Shown here one piece after another: positions 17,137 through 26,381 of a stretch of 64,000 nucleotides of DNA. The notes beneath the pieces were generated by a model. It had not been told where the DNA came from and made no database searches. It saw nothing but the letters and a program-made list of their open reading frames with translations. A program made the position numbers and the translations under genes. Position 1 is the stretch's first letter. The number at the start of each line of letters is the position of its first letter. Source of the stretch: Myxococcus xanthus (GTDB lineage Bacteria; Myxococcota; Myxococcia; Myxococcales; Myxococcaceae); the NCBI RefSeq assembly GCF_900106535.1, contig NZ_FNOH01000019.1, forward strand, positions 1-64,000, given 5' to 3'.

Positions 17137-20100
17137 TCAGGGCAGCGGGCTGGCGCTCACGCCCCGGAAGCTGGTGTTGGCCAGCGCCGTGGCCACGACA
17201 CGCACGGACGGCGTGGACGAGCTTCCATCATCCAGGAAGGACACCAGGAGATTGCCCGCGCCACCACCACTCGACTGGTACGTGGTGACGTAGACGCGAA
17301 CTCCTCGGGGAGTCCGCACCGCCGAGACGCCATGGGTGGCGATACGCACGGTGGTGGTCCCCGCGACGGCGAAGGTGGGCACGAAGCTGGACACCTTGCT
17401 CCAGCTCACCCCGTCGAAGGTCCACTTCTCCAGGCGCAACGTGTCCGGAGTCCCGCCCTGGCTCGCATTCTGGTTGAGGTTGATGGACACGTAAGCGGTG
17501 TCCACACCGGCCACCTCGGGACGCTCATCGAGCAGCGCGAAGCCGGACGAGTTGAACGTCGTCGAAAACGAGGGGAGCTGGTTCGGCGCGACCGCCGCGG
17601 TGGGCTGCTCGGTGGGGAACGTCAGGACGCCCTGGTTGTAGCCCTGGGGATTCGGGCTCGGAGGGATTCCGAGCGAGAAGTAGACGCGGCCGTCGAACAG
17701 GCTCACGAAGCGGGTGTCCGTCACGCCCGTGGAGATGGCTGTCGACACCGTGGTGTTCTCGGCAGGCAGCGCATGGCGGATGCCGCCGCCTCGCCCCGAC
17801 AGCCAGTAGCCGGTGCCGTCCACCGTCGACGCCGCGCGCACCTGGTCTCGGTCATAGGCATCGCTCAGACGCACAGGGAGGGTGAAGGTCCCCGCGAGGT
17901 CCAGTTGCCCGATGACCCGAGGTGTCTCCGATGCGGCCGTGCCCGAGACGTTCGCCAGGCCCACGTCCGCATCGAAGCCCGTGAAGGTGAGCAGGCGACC
18001 ATTGCCCGAGCGCGAGAGGTAACCCTGGTGGACATCACTGCCGGCCACCGTGAGGCGGGCCGCCCCCGCCGCGCTCGAGGCGGGAATGGCGAAGGTGCGC
18101 ACGGGAGCACCACCCATGGGGCGGTACTCATCGATGAAGATCTCCGTGGCATTCGTGTTGAGGGCCGCGGCGCCCGCGCCCACCCGGACCACCATCGCGT
18201 TCGCCTCACAGGCCACCATGACGGTGACGTGGGCCTCGCCCATGGTGCCCGTTCCGCCCGAGACGACCTCGCAGGTCTGTCCCGTCGGGTGACGGCTCAC
18301 CTCGACCGCGTACGCCTCGCCAGGACGCAGCGGCAGCGGGAACGAAGACTCCCCGTCGGTGGCGACCGTGAGGGTGTCCGCGCCGGACTTCAGCCCCAGC
18401 GTGCCGGTCAGCCCCGAAACACTGACGCGCAGCCGGTAGACGTTCTCACACGTGACGACGATGTTCGTGACGGGCGCACCGCTCACGGTCCCCCCGCCGG
18501 AGCTCACGGCGCAGCGTTGGTTCTCCGGCTGAGTCTTCACCGTCACCGAGTAGCTGCCCTGCTCCGCGACCTGCTGGGCGAAGGTGAAGGCACCATTGGC
18601 CGAAACCAGGAGCACCTCGTCGCCGTTGTTCTGGAGCTCGAGCATGGCGCCCTCGGCCAGGCCGCTCACGCTGCCACCCACGGGATACGACGCCGTGCCG
18701 CAGAGCACCTCGATGTGGGTGACGTCACCCTCGCCCATCGTGCCCGTACCGTTCGACACGGTGCACACCAGCGGCGCGGTCGCCTGGGCCGTGACGGAAT
18801 AGGTCGCGCCGAAGGCCACCGGCGTCGGGAAGGCGAAGGCGCCATCGGCGGAGACCGTGAGGTCATCCCCTCCGTTGTTCCTCAGCACCGCCGACTGCCC
18901 ATCCCCCAGCCCCGCCACGGTGCCGCGCACGAGATAGGACCTCGGCGAGCAGACGACCGACACGCTCGTGACGGCCGCGCCCCCCAGCGTGCCCGTGCCC
19001 TGCCGCACCTCACAGGACTGTCCCTCCGGCTGGGTCATCACCGAAACGGAGTAGGCGCTCAGGTCCGCCACCGGCTGGAGGAAGGCGAAGGGCCCATTCG
19101 CGGAAACGGTGAGGCGCTCCTGCTCGTTGTTCCACAGCTCCAACGCGGTTCCCTCGACGAGCCCCGCCACCTCACCTCCGACGGTGAAGGACCGCGTGGT
19201 GCAGGAGACCACCACGTCCGCGATGCCCCCTACCCCGATTCGGCCCGTGCCATTCGGCACGCTGCAGATCAGCGGGTAGCGAGCCTCGGCGGTGACGGCA
19301 TACGTGCTCCAGTAGGACACCGGCGTCGGGAAAGTGAAGGAGCCATTTGACGCAACGGTGAGCGCATCCCCTCCGTTGTTCTTCAGCACCACCGACTGTC
19401 CCCCAGAGAGTCCCGCCACGCTTCCGCCCAGCGAATACTCCAACGCCCAGCAGGTCACGACCACGCTGGTCACATTCGCCCCGCTCACGGTGCCCGTCCC
19501 GTTGCGCACGTCGCAGGCCTGGCCCATGGGCGGCGAGCTCACCGTCACCGAGTAGCCACTCAGGTCATCCACCGGCCCGACGAAGGCGAAGGCGCCGTCC
19601 GCGTTGACGCGAATCGACTCCGTGCCGGTCGTGAGCTCCACCGAGCTTGCGGGAAGGATGCCCGTCACGGTGCCCCCCAGCGAGAACCGTGTCGTCTTGC
19701 AGCTGACGCTCACGTTCGTCACCGGTTGGTTGCCCATGGTTCCGGTCCCCCGGCTCACGGTGCAGGCCACCGGATACACCGCCTCGACGGTGACGTCGTA
19801 GCTCGCGCCGAAGGCCACTGGCGTCGCGAAGGCGAACTGCCCGCTGGCGGTGATGGTGATGGCATCGCCCCCGTTGTTCTTCAGCACCACCGACTGCCCC
19901 TGCGTCAGGCCAAACAGCGAGCCGCGCACGCCGAAGGTGCGCGCCGCGCACGTGATGGCCACATCGGTGACGGCCGAGCCCTGCACCGTGCCGGCGCCGC
20001 GCTCCACGGTGCAGTCATGGCCCTCCGGAGACGACTGCACCGTCACCGAGTAGCCGGCGAGGTCGACAACCTCCGTGGGAAACTGGAACGGCCCATTCGC

Positions 20101-20568
20101 GGAGACGGTGAGCACGGGCCCGTCGTTGTTCCGCAGCTCGAGCGAGGCACCCTCGAGAAGGCCGGAGACGACACCGCCCACCGGATAGGTGTTCGCGCCG
20201 CAGGTGACGGCGACGCTGGTGACGTCCGCGTTGCCCATCGTGCCGCTGCCGCTCTCCACGGTGCAGGAGGCGCCCTCGGGCGGCGACTGGACGGTGACGG
20301 CGTAGGCCGCACCGCGCGCGACCTTCTGGCTGAAGGAAAAGGAATCATTGGTGGTGACGCGCAGGGACTCTTCGCCGTTGCGCAGCACCACCTGGGTGCC
20401 GTCACGCAGGCCCGACAGCATTCCGCCCACGGAGTAGGACGGGACTTCCCCGCCTCCGGCATCGGGCTCACCGGGGGGCTTCGGGTCCGAGCCGCAGGCG
20501 GTGAGCACGACGCTCAGCAGGCCCACCAGCGCGGCGCTGGAGAAGGAGGGGCGTGACATCAGTCTCAT
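17137..20568 (-). CDS. Lipoprotein with nine tandem ~80-residue domains and a C-terminal propeller-like region
   Basis: A 1143-residue lipoprotein. The lipobox is SVVLTAC, followed by a Pro/Gly/Asp linker. Then come nine tandem domains of about 80 residues with the pattern VGG-x-V-x-GL...L-x-NN-G...LTV...G-x-F-x-F...Y-x-VTV...C-x-V-x-x-G-x-G-T...VT-x-V-x-V-x-C. Each of repeats 1-8 holds two Cys, probably a disulfide. Repeats alternate between two types, which points to duplication of a two-domain unit. The last 380 residues form a different, beta-rich region with FDGRVYFSLG and TGYWLSGRGGG. The array looks like an extracellular stalk. ATG 20568 has GGAG upstream and begins the signal peptide. 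The family is not named. Confidence 0.8.
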   Translation of the reverse strand: MRLMSRPSFSSAALVGLLSVVLTACGSDPKPPGEPDAGGGEVPSYSVGGMLSGLRDGTQVVLRNGEESLRVTTNDSFSFSQKVARGAAYAVTVQSPPEGASCTVESGSGTMGNADVTSVAVTCGANTYPVGGVVSGLLEGASLELRNNDGPVLTVSANGPFQFPTEVVDLAGYSVTVQSSPEGHDCTVERGAGTVQGSAVTDVAITCAARTFGVRGSLFGLTQGQSVVLKNNGGDAITITASGQFAFATPVAFGASYDVTVEAVYPVACTVSRGTGTMGNQPVTNVSVSCKTTRFSLGGTVTGILPASSVELTTGTESIRVNADGAFAFVGPVDDLSGYSVTVSSPPMGQACDVRNGTGTVSGANVTSVVVTCWALEYSLGGSVAGLSGGQSVVLKNNGGDALTVASNGSFTFPTPVSYWSTYAVTAEARYPLICSVPNGTGRIGVGGIADVVVSCTTRSFTVGGEVAGLVEGTALELWNNEQERLTVSANGPFAFLQPVADLSAYSVSVMTQPEGQSCEVRQGTGTLGGAAVTSVSVVCSPRSYLVRGTVAGLGDGQSAVLRNNGGDDLTVSADGAFAFPTPVAFGATYSVTAQATAPLVCTVSNGTGTMGEGDVTHIEVLCGTASYPVGGSVSGLAEGAMLELQNNGDEVLLVSANGAFTFAQQVAEQGSYSVTVKTQPENQRCAVSSGGGTVSGAPVTNIVVTCENVYRLRVSVSGLTGTLGLKSGADTLTVATDGESSFPLPLRPGEAYAVEVSRHPTGQTCEVVSGGTGTMGEAHVTVMVACEANAMVVRVGAGAAALNTNATEIFIDEYRPMGGAPVRTFAIPASSAAGAARLTVAGSDVHQGYLSRSGNGRLLTFTGFDADVGLANVSGTAASETPRVIGQLDLAGTFTLPVRLSDAYDRDQVRAASTVDGTGYWLSGRGGGIRHALPAENTTVSTAISTGVTDTRFVSLFDGRVYFSLGIPPSPNPQGYNQGVLTFPTEQPTAAVAPNQLPSFSTTFNSSGFALLDERPEVAGVDTAYVSINLNQNASQGGTPDTLRLEKWTFDGVSWSKVSSFVPTFAVAGTTTVRIATHGVSAVRTPRGVRVYVTTYQSSGGGAGNLLVSFLDDGSSSTPSVRVVATALANTSFRGVSASPLP
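17137..20568 (-). repeat. Nine tandem domain repeats within the lipoprotein gene
   Basis: Within the lipoprotein, repeats 3, 5 and 7 share QSVVLKNNGGD-LTV (or a close form), a PTPV segment and a cytosine-rich C-x-VSNGTGTMG ending. Repeats 2, 4, 6 and 8 share an ELxNN form, DLSxYSVTV and a QPEGQ/SPEGH segment. Repeat 1 is intermediate and repeat 9 lacks part of the NN-G loop. The alternation is visible at DNA level as blocks of about 480 bases. Confidence 0.75.
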
Positions 20569-20675
20569 GGGCGGGGGGTCTCCATGACGGTTTGGGACGC
20601 ACGACGACCCTACGGCCCCGTCGGCGAGCCCCACCATCGGGGAGCCCCCTAACCTCCCCTCAGGAATCCCCTACG

Positions 20676-21332
20676 TCACGACGACTCTCCGGGGACGAGC
20701 CCATACCGGACCGCCAGGCGCACGAGCGAGGGCACGTCATAGATGGCCAGCCGCTCCATCAATTGCGTCCGGTGCGCCTCCACCGTCTTCACGCTCACCT
20801 GCAACCGCTCGGCGATGGCGCGCGTGCCGTTTCCCTCGGAGATGAGCTGGAGGATTTCCCGCTGCCGCGAGGTAAGCCGGTCCAGCGGATTCGCCGCGGG
20901 CCTCTCGTCGTCAGTGATGCGCAGGAAGCCCTCCACCACGGTCTGCGAGATGGCGGGACTCAGGTAGGTGCGGCCCTGCCACACGGACTCCAGCGCCACC
21001 TTGAGCTCCTCCACCGCCGAGTCCTTGACGAGATAGCCCGCCACACCCGCGCGCAAGGCCTGGGCCACGTACTCGGCCGACGTGTGCATGGAGAGGATCA
21101 GGATTCGCGTGGAGGGGCTCAGCTTTGGCACGCGCCGGGCGACCTCGATGCCATTGAGCCCCGGCAGCGAGAGGTCCAGGAGCAACACATCCGGCTGCAG
21201 CTTGTCCGTGAGTGTCAGGGCCTCATGCCCATCGCCGCACTCGGCGAGCACCGTCACCCCACCCAGCGACTCCAGCAGTGCACGCAGGCCCGCCCGCACC
21301 AACTGGTGGTCATCCGTCAGCAACACGCGCAT
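20676..21332 (-). CDS. NarL/FixJ-family response regulator
   Basis: A 218-residue response regulator. The receiver domain has acidic Asp7/Asp8, phospho-acceptor Asp53 in LLLDLSLPG, Thr/Ser in LSMHTS and Lys103 in YLVKDSA. The LuxR-type DNA-binding domain covers about residues 150-210 (LTSRQREILQLISEGNGTRAIAERL, VKTVEAHRTQLMERL). Its start overlaps the end of the sensor kinase gene by 23 bases, so the two are translationally coupled partners. Because it is followed on the same strand by the lipoprotein and peptidase genes, those are likely targets, but no binding site is identified. All key residues are present. Confidence 0.93.
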   Translation of the reverse strand: MRVLLTDDHQLVRAGLRALLESLGGVTVLAECGDGHEALTLTDKLQPDVLLLDLSLPGLNGIEVARRVPKLSPSTRILILSMHTSAEYVAQALRAGVAGYLVKDSAVEELKVALESVWQGRTYLSPAISQTVVEGFLRITDDERPAANPLDRLTSRQREILQLISEGNGTRAIAERLQVSVKTVEAHRTQLMERLAIYDVPSLVRLAVRYGLVPGESS

Positions 21333-24300
21333 GTGGTCCTCCGGAAAAGTCTTCCCGCTCGTCCGCCCTCACTTCGGCCACCACCCGCGTCCCCTCCCCC
21401 GGACGCGAGGTCACCTCGAAGTGCCCCCCCAAGTCGCGCACCCGCTCCTGCATCCCGAACACGCCGAAGCTGCCCGGCCCCCGGCCCATGAGGACCTGGT
21501 TGACGTCAAACCCCTTGCCGTCATCTCGCACCTCGAGCCGGATGACGCACCCCACGGTCTCTAGCCGCACGTCGATGCGGCGCGCGGAGGCATGACGGAG
21601 GGCGTTGGTGACCGCCTCCTGGATGATGCGGAAGACGGCGATGTCCCGCCCCTTGCTCAGCGAGGGAGGCGCCGACGACGCGGTGAACACGAGTTCGACG
21701 CCACTGCGCCGGGCCACCTCGCGCAGATACCACTCGAGCGCGGCGACCAGCCCCAGCTCATCGAGCTGCGGCGGGCGCAGGTCCACGGAGAGCGCCCGCA
21801 CCTGCCCGATGAGCCGGTCGATGAGCGCGACGACCTCGGGCAGGCGCGTCACCGAGGGACTCGCGAAGGTGTTCATCAACCCGAGGTTGAGCTTGACCGC
21901 CGTGAGCGCCTGGCCGAACTCGTCGTGCAGCTCGCGGGCGAGGTGCTTGCGCTCCTCTTCCTTCGCGGCCTCCAGCCGCATGGTGAGACGCCGCAGGCGC
22001 TCACGCCCGGCCTCCGCCTCCTCGAGCGCCTGCTCGCGCTCCGCCTGCAACGTGCGCAGCGCGAGGTTGCGTCCGACGAGCAGCCGAGTCCGCCACACCA
22101 GCCCCACCACCACCGAGAGCAGGACCACCGCCAGCGCGCCGAAGCGCACATCGGTCCGCTGCCAGAGGGGCGGCGCCACGCGGAGGGTGAACGGACGCAT
22201 CTCGACCCAGTCCCGGCCCGGGCTGCGCGCGCGCAGCCGCAGCGAGTGCTCCCCCGGCGGGAGCGAGTGGAACGAGAGCTGATTGCGCGTCCCCAGCGCG
22301 AGCCAGGGCTCCTCCGCCGTGAAGCGATAGGCGTACTCCACGCCGTTGCGCGCATAGTCGAGCAGCGAGAACTCGAGCGAGAAAGGCTGGCGCCAGGGGA
22401 CCTCCAGGCCAGGGAGGTCCCACACCGGCTGGCTCGGGAGAGCGTCCGACTCCAACCCCTCGATGGAGGTGAGAATGAGCGGCGGCGATGGCTCGCGGGG
22501 CGGGCGCACCGAGGGGTCCAGGTCCACGAGTCCCTTGGAGCTCCCCCAGTAGAGCCTGCCGCCCAGGAGCGTCACCGCCTCCGGGTTGAACGCGTCACTG
22601 GGCAGACCATCCGAGGCGGCGTAGTTCTCGAATGCCCCCGTGGCCACGTCCAGCCGTGACAGGCCCGCGCGAGTCCCCACCCAGATGCCCCCGTCGGGGG
22701 CGCGCGCCATGGCCATCACGTTGTTGTCGATGAGCCCGTCGGTGCTCGTCCAGAGGTCCACGGACACCGGCAGCCCGGAGTCGTCGAGAGACACCCGCTG
22801 GAGGCCTCCGCCCACGGTCCCCACCCAGATGGCGCCCGAAGGGTCCTCCATGAGCGTGCTCACGTAGTAGTGGCTCAGGTGCAGCTTCGAGTCAGCGCCC
22901 AGACGCATGCACTCCACCGTGTCCTCGCTGGCCGAGCAGACGTTGAGTCCGCCCGAGCGTGTTCCCACCCAGAAGCGCCCGCGCCGGTCCTCCAACAGCA
23001 CCGTCACGAAGTCATCGGAGAGGGAGCGAGGATTCGAGGGCTCGTGACGGAAGGCCACGAAGTCATCGGTCTCCGGCCGGTAGCGCTGCAGCCCCTGTCC
23101 CCCGCTGCCCAGCCAGACGTGGCCACGAGCGTCCTGCAGCAGCGTGTTGACGAAGCCAGGATGGTCGCTCGCCCCGCGTTCCGTACGACGGTAGAACTTG
23201 AGCAACTGACCTGTCACCGGGTCCAGGCGATAGGCGCCCATCGAGATGCCAACCCACAACTCCCTGTCGCGGGTGCGCAGGAGGCTGAGGACGCCTCGAG
23301 TGTCGACGCCATCCAACACGGGCCCAGGCAGTGGGACGGCCTGCCCCGAGCGCACATCCACCCGGTCCACGCCTCCGCCGAAGCTGCCCACGAGCAGGTG
23401 GCTGTCGCCATCCGGAATCACCGCCCACACGTCCTCGTTCGTCAGCCCGGAGGCCGAGTTCCCGGCCTTTCCTCGCAGTGTCCTGAAGGTCTCCTGCCGG
23501 AAGGGCGCGTAGAACAACCCCATCCCGAACGTGCCGATGAACAGGTTGCCAGCGGCGTCGAAAGTGAGTGCGCCTTCGTCGATGCGGTGCTCGTAGCCAG
23601 GCCCCGCGGACGGGAGACGCTCCTCACGCACTTCGCCCGTCGCCGTGTCCACGCGGAGGAGTCCACCTCCGAAGGAACCGATCCACAGCGTCCCGTGTCC
23701 ATCGGGCTCGAGCTCCGTGACGAGCTGCACCTTCTGGGCAACCTCCGGTGGAGACAGCCGGGCGCGGCGCAGGTAGGCCTCGTCGCGCTCTACCCGATAG
23801 AGCCCGTCACGGGTGCCCACCCACATCCCGCCGTCCGGGTCCGCCGCGAGGCTGAAGATGTCCCTGGAGCCAGGGCCTCGCTCTTCGGAAGAGATGGGCT
23901 CGAACGTCGTGGCGCCGGGCCCGCGTCGGAACAGTCCTCGCGAGAGCGTGCCCACCCAGAGCGCCCCCGTGCGGTCGTGCTTCAGGGCCATCACGAACTC
24001 CTGGCCCCCGCCAGGCTGGAGCGGAATCCGCTCCGCCACTCCCGTCTCCGGATCCAACAGCGCGAGTCCCCTGTGGGTGCCCACCCACAGGCGCCCATCG
24101 TCGGCGTCCGCCAGGGTGAACACGCCGTCATGGGGGATGCTGGCGGGGTTGCTGGAGTCGTGACGGAAGTGCCGGAAGGACCAGCGAGCCCGGTCCACGA
24201 GGCTCAACCCACCCGTCATCGTGCCGACCCACAGCCGCCCCTGGGCGTCCTCGTGGAGGGTGCGCACCGCGTTGCTCGCCAGGGAAGCAGGGTTGCCCAG

Positions 24301-24552
24301 CTCGTACTGGAACTTGCGGAAGCGCTGGCCGTCGTGAAGGTAGAGGCCCTCGCGAGTTCCTATCCAGAGCAGCCCCACCCGGTCGTAGAGGACCTCGGTG
24401 ATGTACTCGGCCTGGAAGGGGCGCGCGCCGCCCACCTGCATCAACCCGAGTTCCTGGGCCCCCAGCGCGACGGCAGGGCACAACAGGAGGAACAAGAGGA
24501 CTCCCAGCCATCCGGGAGCCGTGCGCAAGGAGAACCTCCGCGACGAGCTCAC
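21310..24552 (-). CDS. Two-component sensor kinase with periplasmic propeller (Reg_prop/Y_Y_Y) domains
   Basis: A 1080-residue HisKA_3-type kinase. An N-terminal signal peptide (GVLLFLLLCPAVALG) precedes about 13 Reg_prop blades with repeated G-x-LW(I/V)GT motifs, which form one or two seven-bladed propellers. A Y_Y_Y domain (NGVEYAYRFTAEE, LPPGEHSLRLRARSPG), one membrane span (ALAVVLLSVVVGLVWR), a short coiled coil, the phospho-acceptor His876 in ARELHDEFGQAL and an HATPase domain (DDGKGFD, SFGVFGMQERV) follow. This layout resembles sensors of extracellular sugars or glycans in Bacteroidetes, but those usually carry the regulator in the same chain; here it is separate. The ligand is unknown. 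Start GTG 24552 has no strong ribosome binding site. Confidence 0.9.
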   Translation of the reverse strand: MSSSRRFSLRTAPGWLGVLLFLLLCPAVALGAQELGLMQVGGARPFQAEYITEVLYDRVGLLWIGTREGLYLHDGQRFRKFQYELGNPASLASNAVRTLHEDAQGRLWVGTMTGGLSLVDRARWSFRHFRHDSSNPASIPHDGVFTLADADDGRLWVGTHRGLALLDPETGVAERIPLQPGGGQEFVMALKHDRTGALWVGTLSRGLFRRGPGATTFEPISSEERGPGSRDIFSLAADPDGGMWVGTRDGLYRVERDEAYLRRARLSPPEVAQKVQLVTELEPDGHGTLWIGSFGGGLLRVDTATGEVREERLPSAGPGYEHRIDEGALTFDAAGNLFIGTFGMGLFYAPFRQETFRTLRGKAGNSASGLTNEDVWAVIPDGDSHLLVGSFGGGVDRVDVRSGQAVPLPGPVLDGVDTRGVLSLLRTRDRELWVGISMGAYRLDPVTGQLLKFYRRTERGASDHPGFVNTLLQDARGHVWLGSGGQGLQRYRPETDDFVAFRHEPSNPRSLSDDFVTVLLEDRRGRFWVGTRSGGLNVCSASEDTVECMRLGADSKLHLSHYYVSTLMEDPSGAIWVGTVGGGLQRVSLDDSGLPVSVDLWTSTDGLIDNNVMAMARAPDGGIWVGTRAGLSRLDVATGAFENYAASDGLPSDAFNPEAVTLLGGRLYWGSSKGLVDLDPSVRPPREPSPPLILTSIEGLESDALPSQPVWDLPGLEVPWRQPFSLEFSLLDYARNGVEYAYRFTAEEPWLALGTRNQLSFHSLPPGEHSLRLRARSPGRDWVEMRPFTLRVAPPLWQRTDVRFGALAVVLLSVVVGLVWRTRLLVGRNLALRTLQAEREQALEEAEAGRERLRRLTMRLEAAKEEERKHLARELHDEFGQALTAVKLNLGLMNTFASPSVTRLPEVVALIDRLIGQVRALSVDLRPPQLDELGLVAALEWYLREVARRSGVELVFTASSAPPSLSKGRDIAVFRIIQEAVTNALRHASARRIDVRLETVGCVIRLEVRDDGKGFDVNQVLMGRGPGSFGVFGMQERVRDLGGHFEVTSRPGEGTRVVAEVRADEREDFSGGPHARVADG

Positions 24553-24738
24553 GCGCGCACCAGGGCCACCCTTCCGGTGAATTCGTCCAAGTCGAGACAG
24601 CCTTGCCTCACGGGAAACGAGCCGCGGAAGAAACGAACGTGAAACGACCCGAAGAGATTCCTATGTCAGCCAGAAGGAGCGCCAGCGACGGGGAGTCGGG
24701 CCCGAAGGTGGCGAGCTGAGTCGAGTGTCACGGTGACG
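24553..24738. promoter_or_regulatory. Upstream region of the sensor kinase operon
   Basis: About 190 bases separate the kinase start from the TPR remnant. They probably hold the promoter of the 15-kb minus-strand block, but no clear -35/-10 or sigma-54 element was seen by eye. Confidence 0.3.
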
Positions 24739-24927
24739 TCACGTCGCCCGCGCAGCGTCACGCCCTGCCTGGCCAGGTGTCAGCGGCACGAGGCGCCGAG
24801 CAGGAGCTCCGGGAGCCTTGGCCGCGGGCTGCTCGAGTTCCTTGAGGATTCGGGCAGCGTCGGCGTTCTTCGGGTCGAGCTCCAGTGAGCGGCGGTAGCG
24901 CTCGATTGCGTCCGCGAGGCGGCCTGA
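24739..24927 (-). pseudogene. TPR-protein C-terminal fragment
   Basis: The frame reads GRLADAIERYRRSLELDPKN followed by ADAARILKELEQ, a typical tetratricopeptide helix pair, then a Pro/Ala/Arg-rich tail to the stop. Nothing TPR-like precedes it, although the frame stays open to 25023. It looks like the surviving 3' end of a longer gene. Confidence 0.45.
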
Positions 24928-25129
24928 GCTGCCCCCAACCTCAGTGCCCTGAGGAAGGGTCATCGTCCTCAGCGTTGCTTTGGCGCCGCATCCATCGCGG
25001 CGCCGTCGGCGCATCCGACGCAATGCATTTCACATACACCCCAATCGGCTCATCTCCTTGAGTCCGAGTTTCGGGCAGCCATCCGAGGAGCGGTTGCCAA
25101 CTCTGTCGCTGCGCTCGCCGCAGCGGGGA

Positions 25130-26158
25130 CTACTCCGCTTCAGCCAGTCCCGCGGGGCAGGAGAAGGCGGCGGGCATGGACCACAGTTGGAAGGAGTTCG
25201 TGTCGTCGACGGCGCGGAAGTAGATGCGGTTGCCCAGGAGGGTGAACGCATCGGGGACGGAGGAGCCCGCTCCGGGGCGGATCTCCGCGAGCTGGCCGGT
25301 GGTCGCCGGGCTCCCCTGGGTGAACCAGGGCTCGATGCCCGAGCCGCTCTTCGACGCGACGAAGAGGACGGGGCCCGTTCCCGTGGGAAACAGCGGGGAG
25401 GCGTATTCGTCGCCCGTGCTCAGGGCGCGGGAGAGCTGGACCGTCCCCGCCGCTCCATTCAATGCCCACAACGACACCTCCCGTGGCGCAGGGCCCGAGG
25501 TGCCAATGGCCACGGAGAAGTAGAGCTTCCCGCCGGAGGTCGCAGTCCGCTGCACGCTGGGGTACGCGTCCTCCTGGTCCGAATAGGGATTGGGGAGGGT
25601 CGTGACGGAGGTCTTGCCTCCGCCCCCCAGGGAGACACTTTCGATGCGCAGCCGCTTCGTGCTGGGGTTCATCGAATACAGATAGACAGACGTGTTCAGC
25701 GCACCGAGCAGGTTGACGAACTTGCCGAACGTCTCCAGGCGGACGGTGCCCCCCGACGTGCCATCCGTCTTCCACACCTCGGTGTTGGGGCCGTCTCTCA
25801 ACAGGAACAGGCCCAGGTTCCCGGCGAAGCCTGTCTGTCCGATGGGAACCGCCTGCGCATCCAGCTTCTTGACCCAGGTCGTGCCGGCCTCCGTGCCATT
25901 GCTGCGCCACAAGACGGCGCTTCCGTCGAAGAAGTTGGTGGCGAAGTAGAGCTGCCCCTGCACATCGACCAGGGACTCCGGGTAGGGCCCGTTGACGGAG
26001 GAGCCAGACCCCGGAGGAACGACGACCTTGACGCGCGAGGCCACCCCGGCGGGACATGCCTGCGCGGCGACCTCGCGAGCTTCGACTGTTTCGCCTGGGA
26101 GCCCCCCACATCCCGCCAGTCCCAGCCACACCAGAGCACATCCACTCCTTGCTCGCAT
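25130..26158 (-). CDS. Lipoprotein with LW-x-x-(N/D)GT-x-x-GT repeats
   Basis: A 342-residue lipoprotein with lipobox GLAGC. The chain is built from short beta repeats: VLWRSNGTEAGTTWVKKL, EVWKTDGTSGGTVRL, and related blades such as LYFATNFFDG, LYFSVAIG and NRIYFRAVDD. In myxobacteria this ELW-x-x-DGT-x-x-GT pattern forms a propeller-like fold in secreted or surface proteins. ATG 26158 has GGAGGAGAGG directly upstream, so I prefer it over longer frames. It lies divergently from the gene at 26382. Its function is unknown. Confidence 0.7.
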   Translation of the reverse strand: MRARSGCALVWLGLAGCGGLPGETVEAREVAAQACPAGVASRVKVVVPPGSGSSVNGPYPESLVDVQGQLYFATNFFDGSAVLWRSNGTEAGTTWVKKLDAQAVPIGQTGFAGNLGLFLLRDGPNTEVWKTDGTSGGTVRLETFGKFVNLLGALNTSVYLYSMNPSTKRLRIESVSLGGGGKTSVTTLPNPYSDQEDAYPSVQRTATSGGKLYFSVAIGTSGPAPREVSLWALNGAAGTVQLSRALSTGDEYASPLFPTGTGPVLFVASKSGSGIEPWFTQGSPATTGQLAEIRPGAGSSVPDAFTLLGNRIYFRAVDDTNSFQLWSMPAAFSCPAGLAEAE

Positions 26159-26381
26159 GTCCTCTCCTCCCCGGCTCGAAGCCTTGGGACGGAGGGACGC
26201 GCGTCGGAGTTCTCCAATAGGACCCGGAGGGCATGATTCAGCTTCGGGACAGCTGCGCCCCAGCGCCGCCATGGGCGCTGCCCTTGAGGTATCTTCGGGA
26301 TTGTCGGTCCCGACGCAACTCCGGCGGGGTGATCGCGATAATCCCTACGATTTCGTCCATTTCAAATTCGAGAGGCCCACC
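26159..26381. promoter_or_regulatory. Divergent promoter region
   Basis: About 220 bases between two divergent starts. A small inverted repeat (TCGGGA at 26295-26300 and TCCCGA at 26308-26313) lies about 70 bases before the start of the rightward gene and might be an operator or hairpin. Promoter elements were not clearly recognised. Confidence 0.3.

Noticed and set aside
17332..19350. A 672-codon plus-strand frame opposite the nine-repeat lipoprotein
   Set aside because: The Arg/Asp/Gly-rich repetitive translation follows from the repeats on the other strand; no start signal or domain.
22870..24642. A 590-codon plus-strand frame opposite the sensor kinase
   Set aside because: Shadow of the propeller repeats; no domain on this strand.
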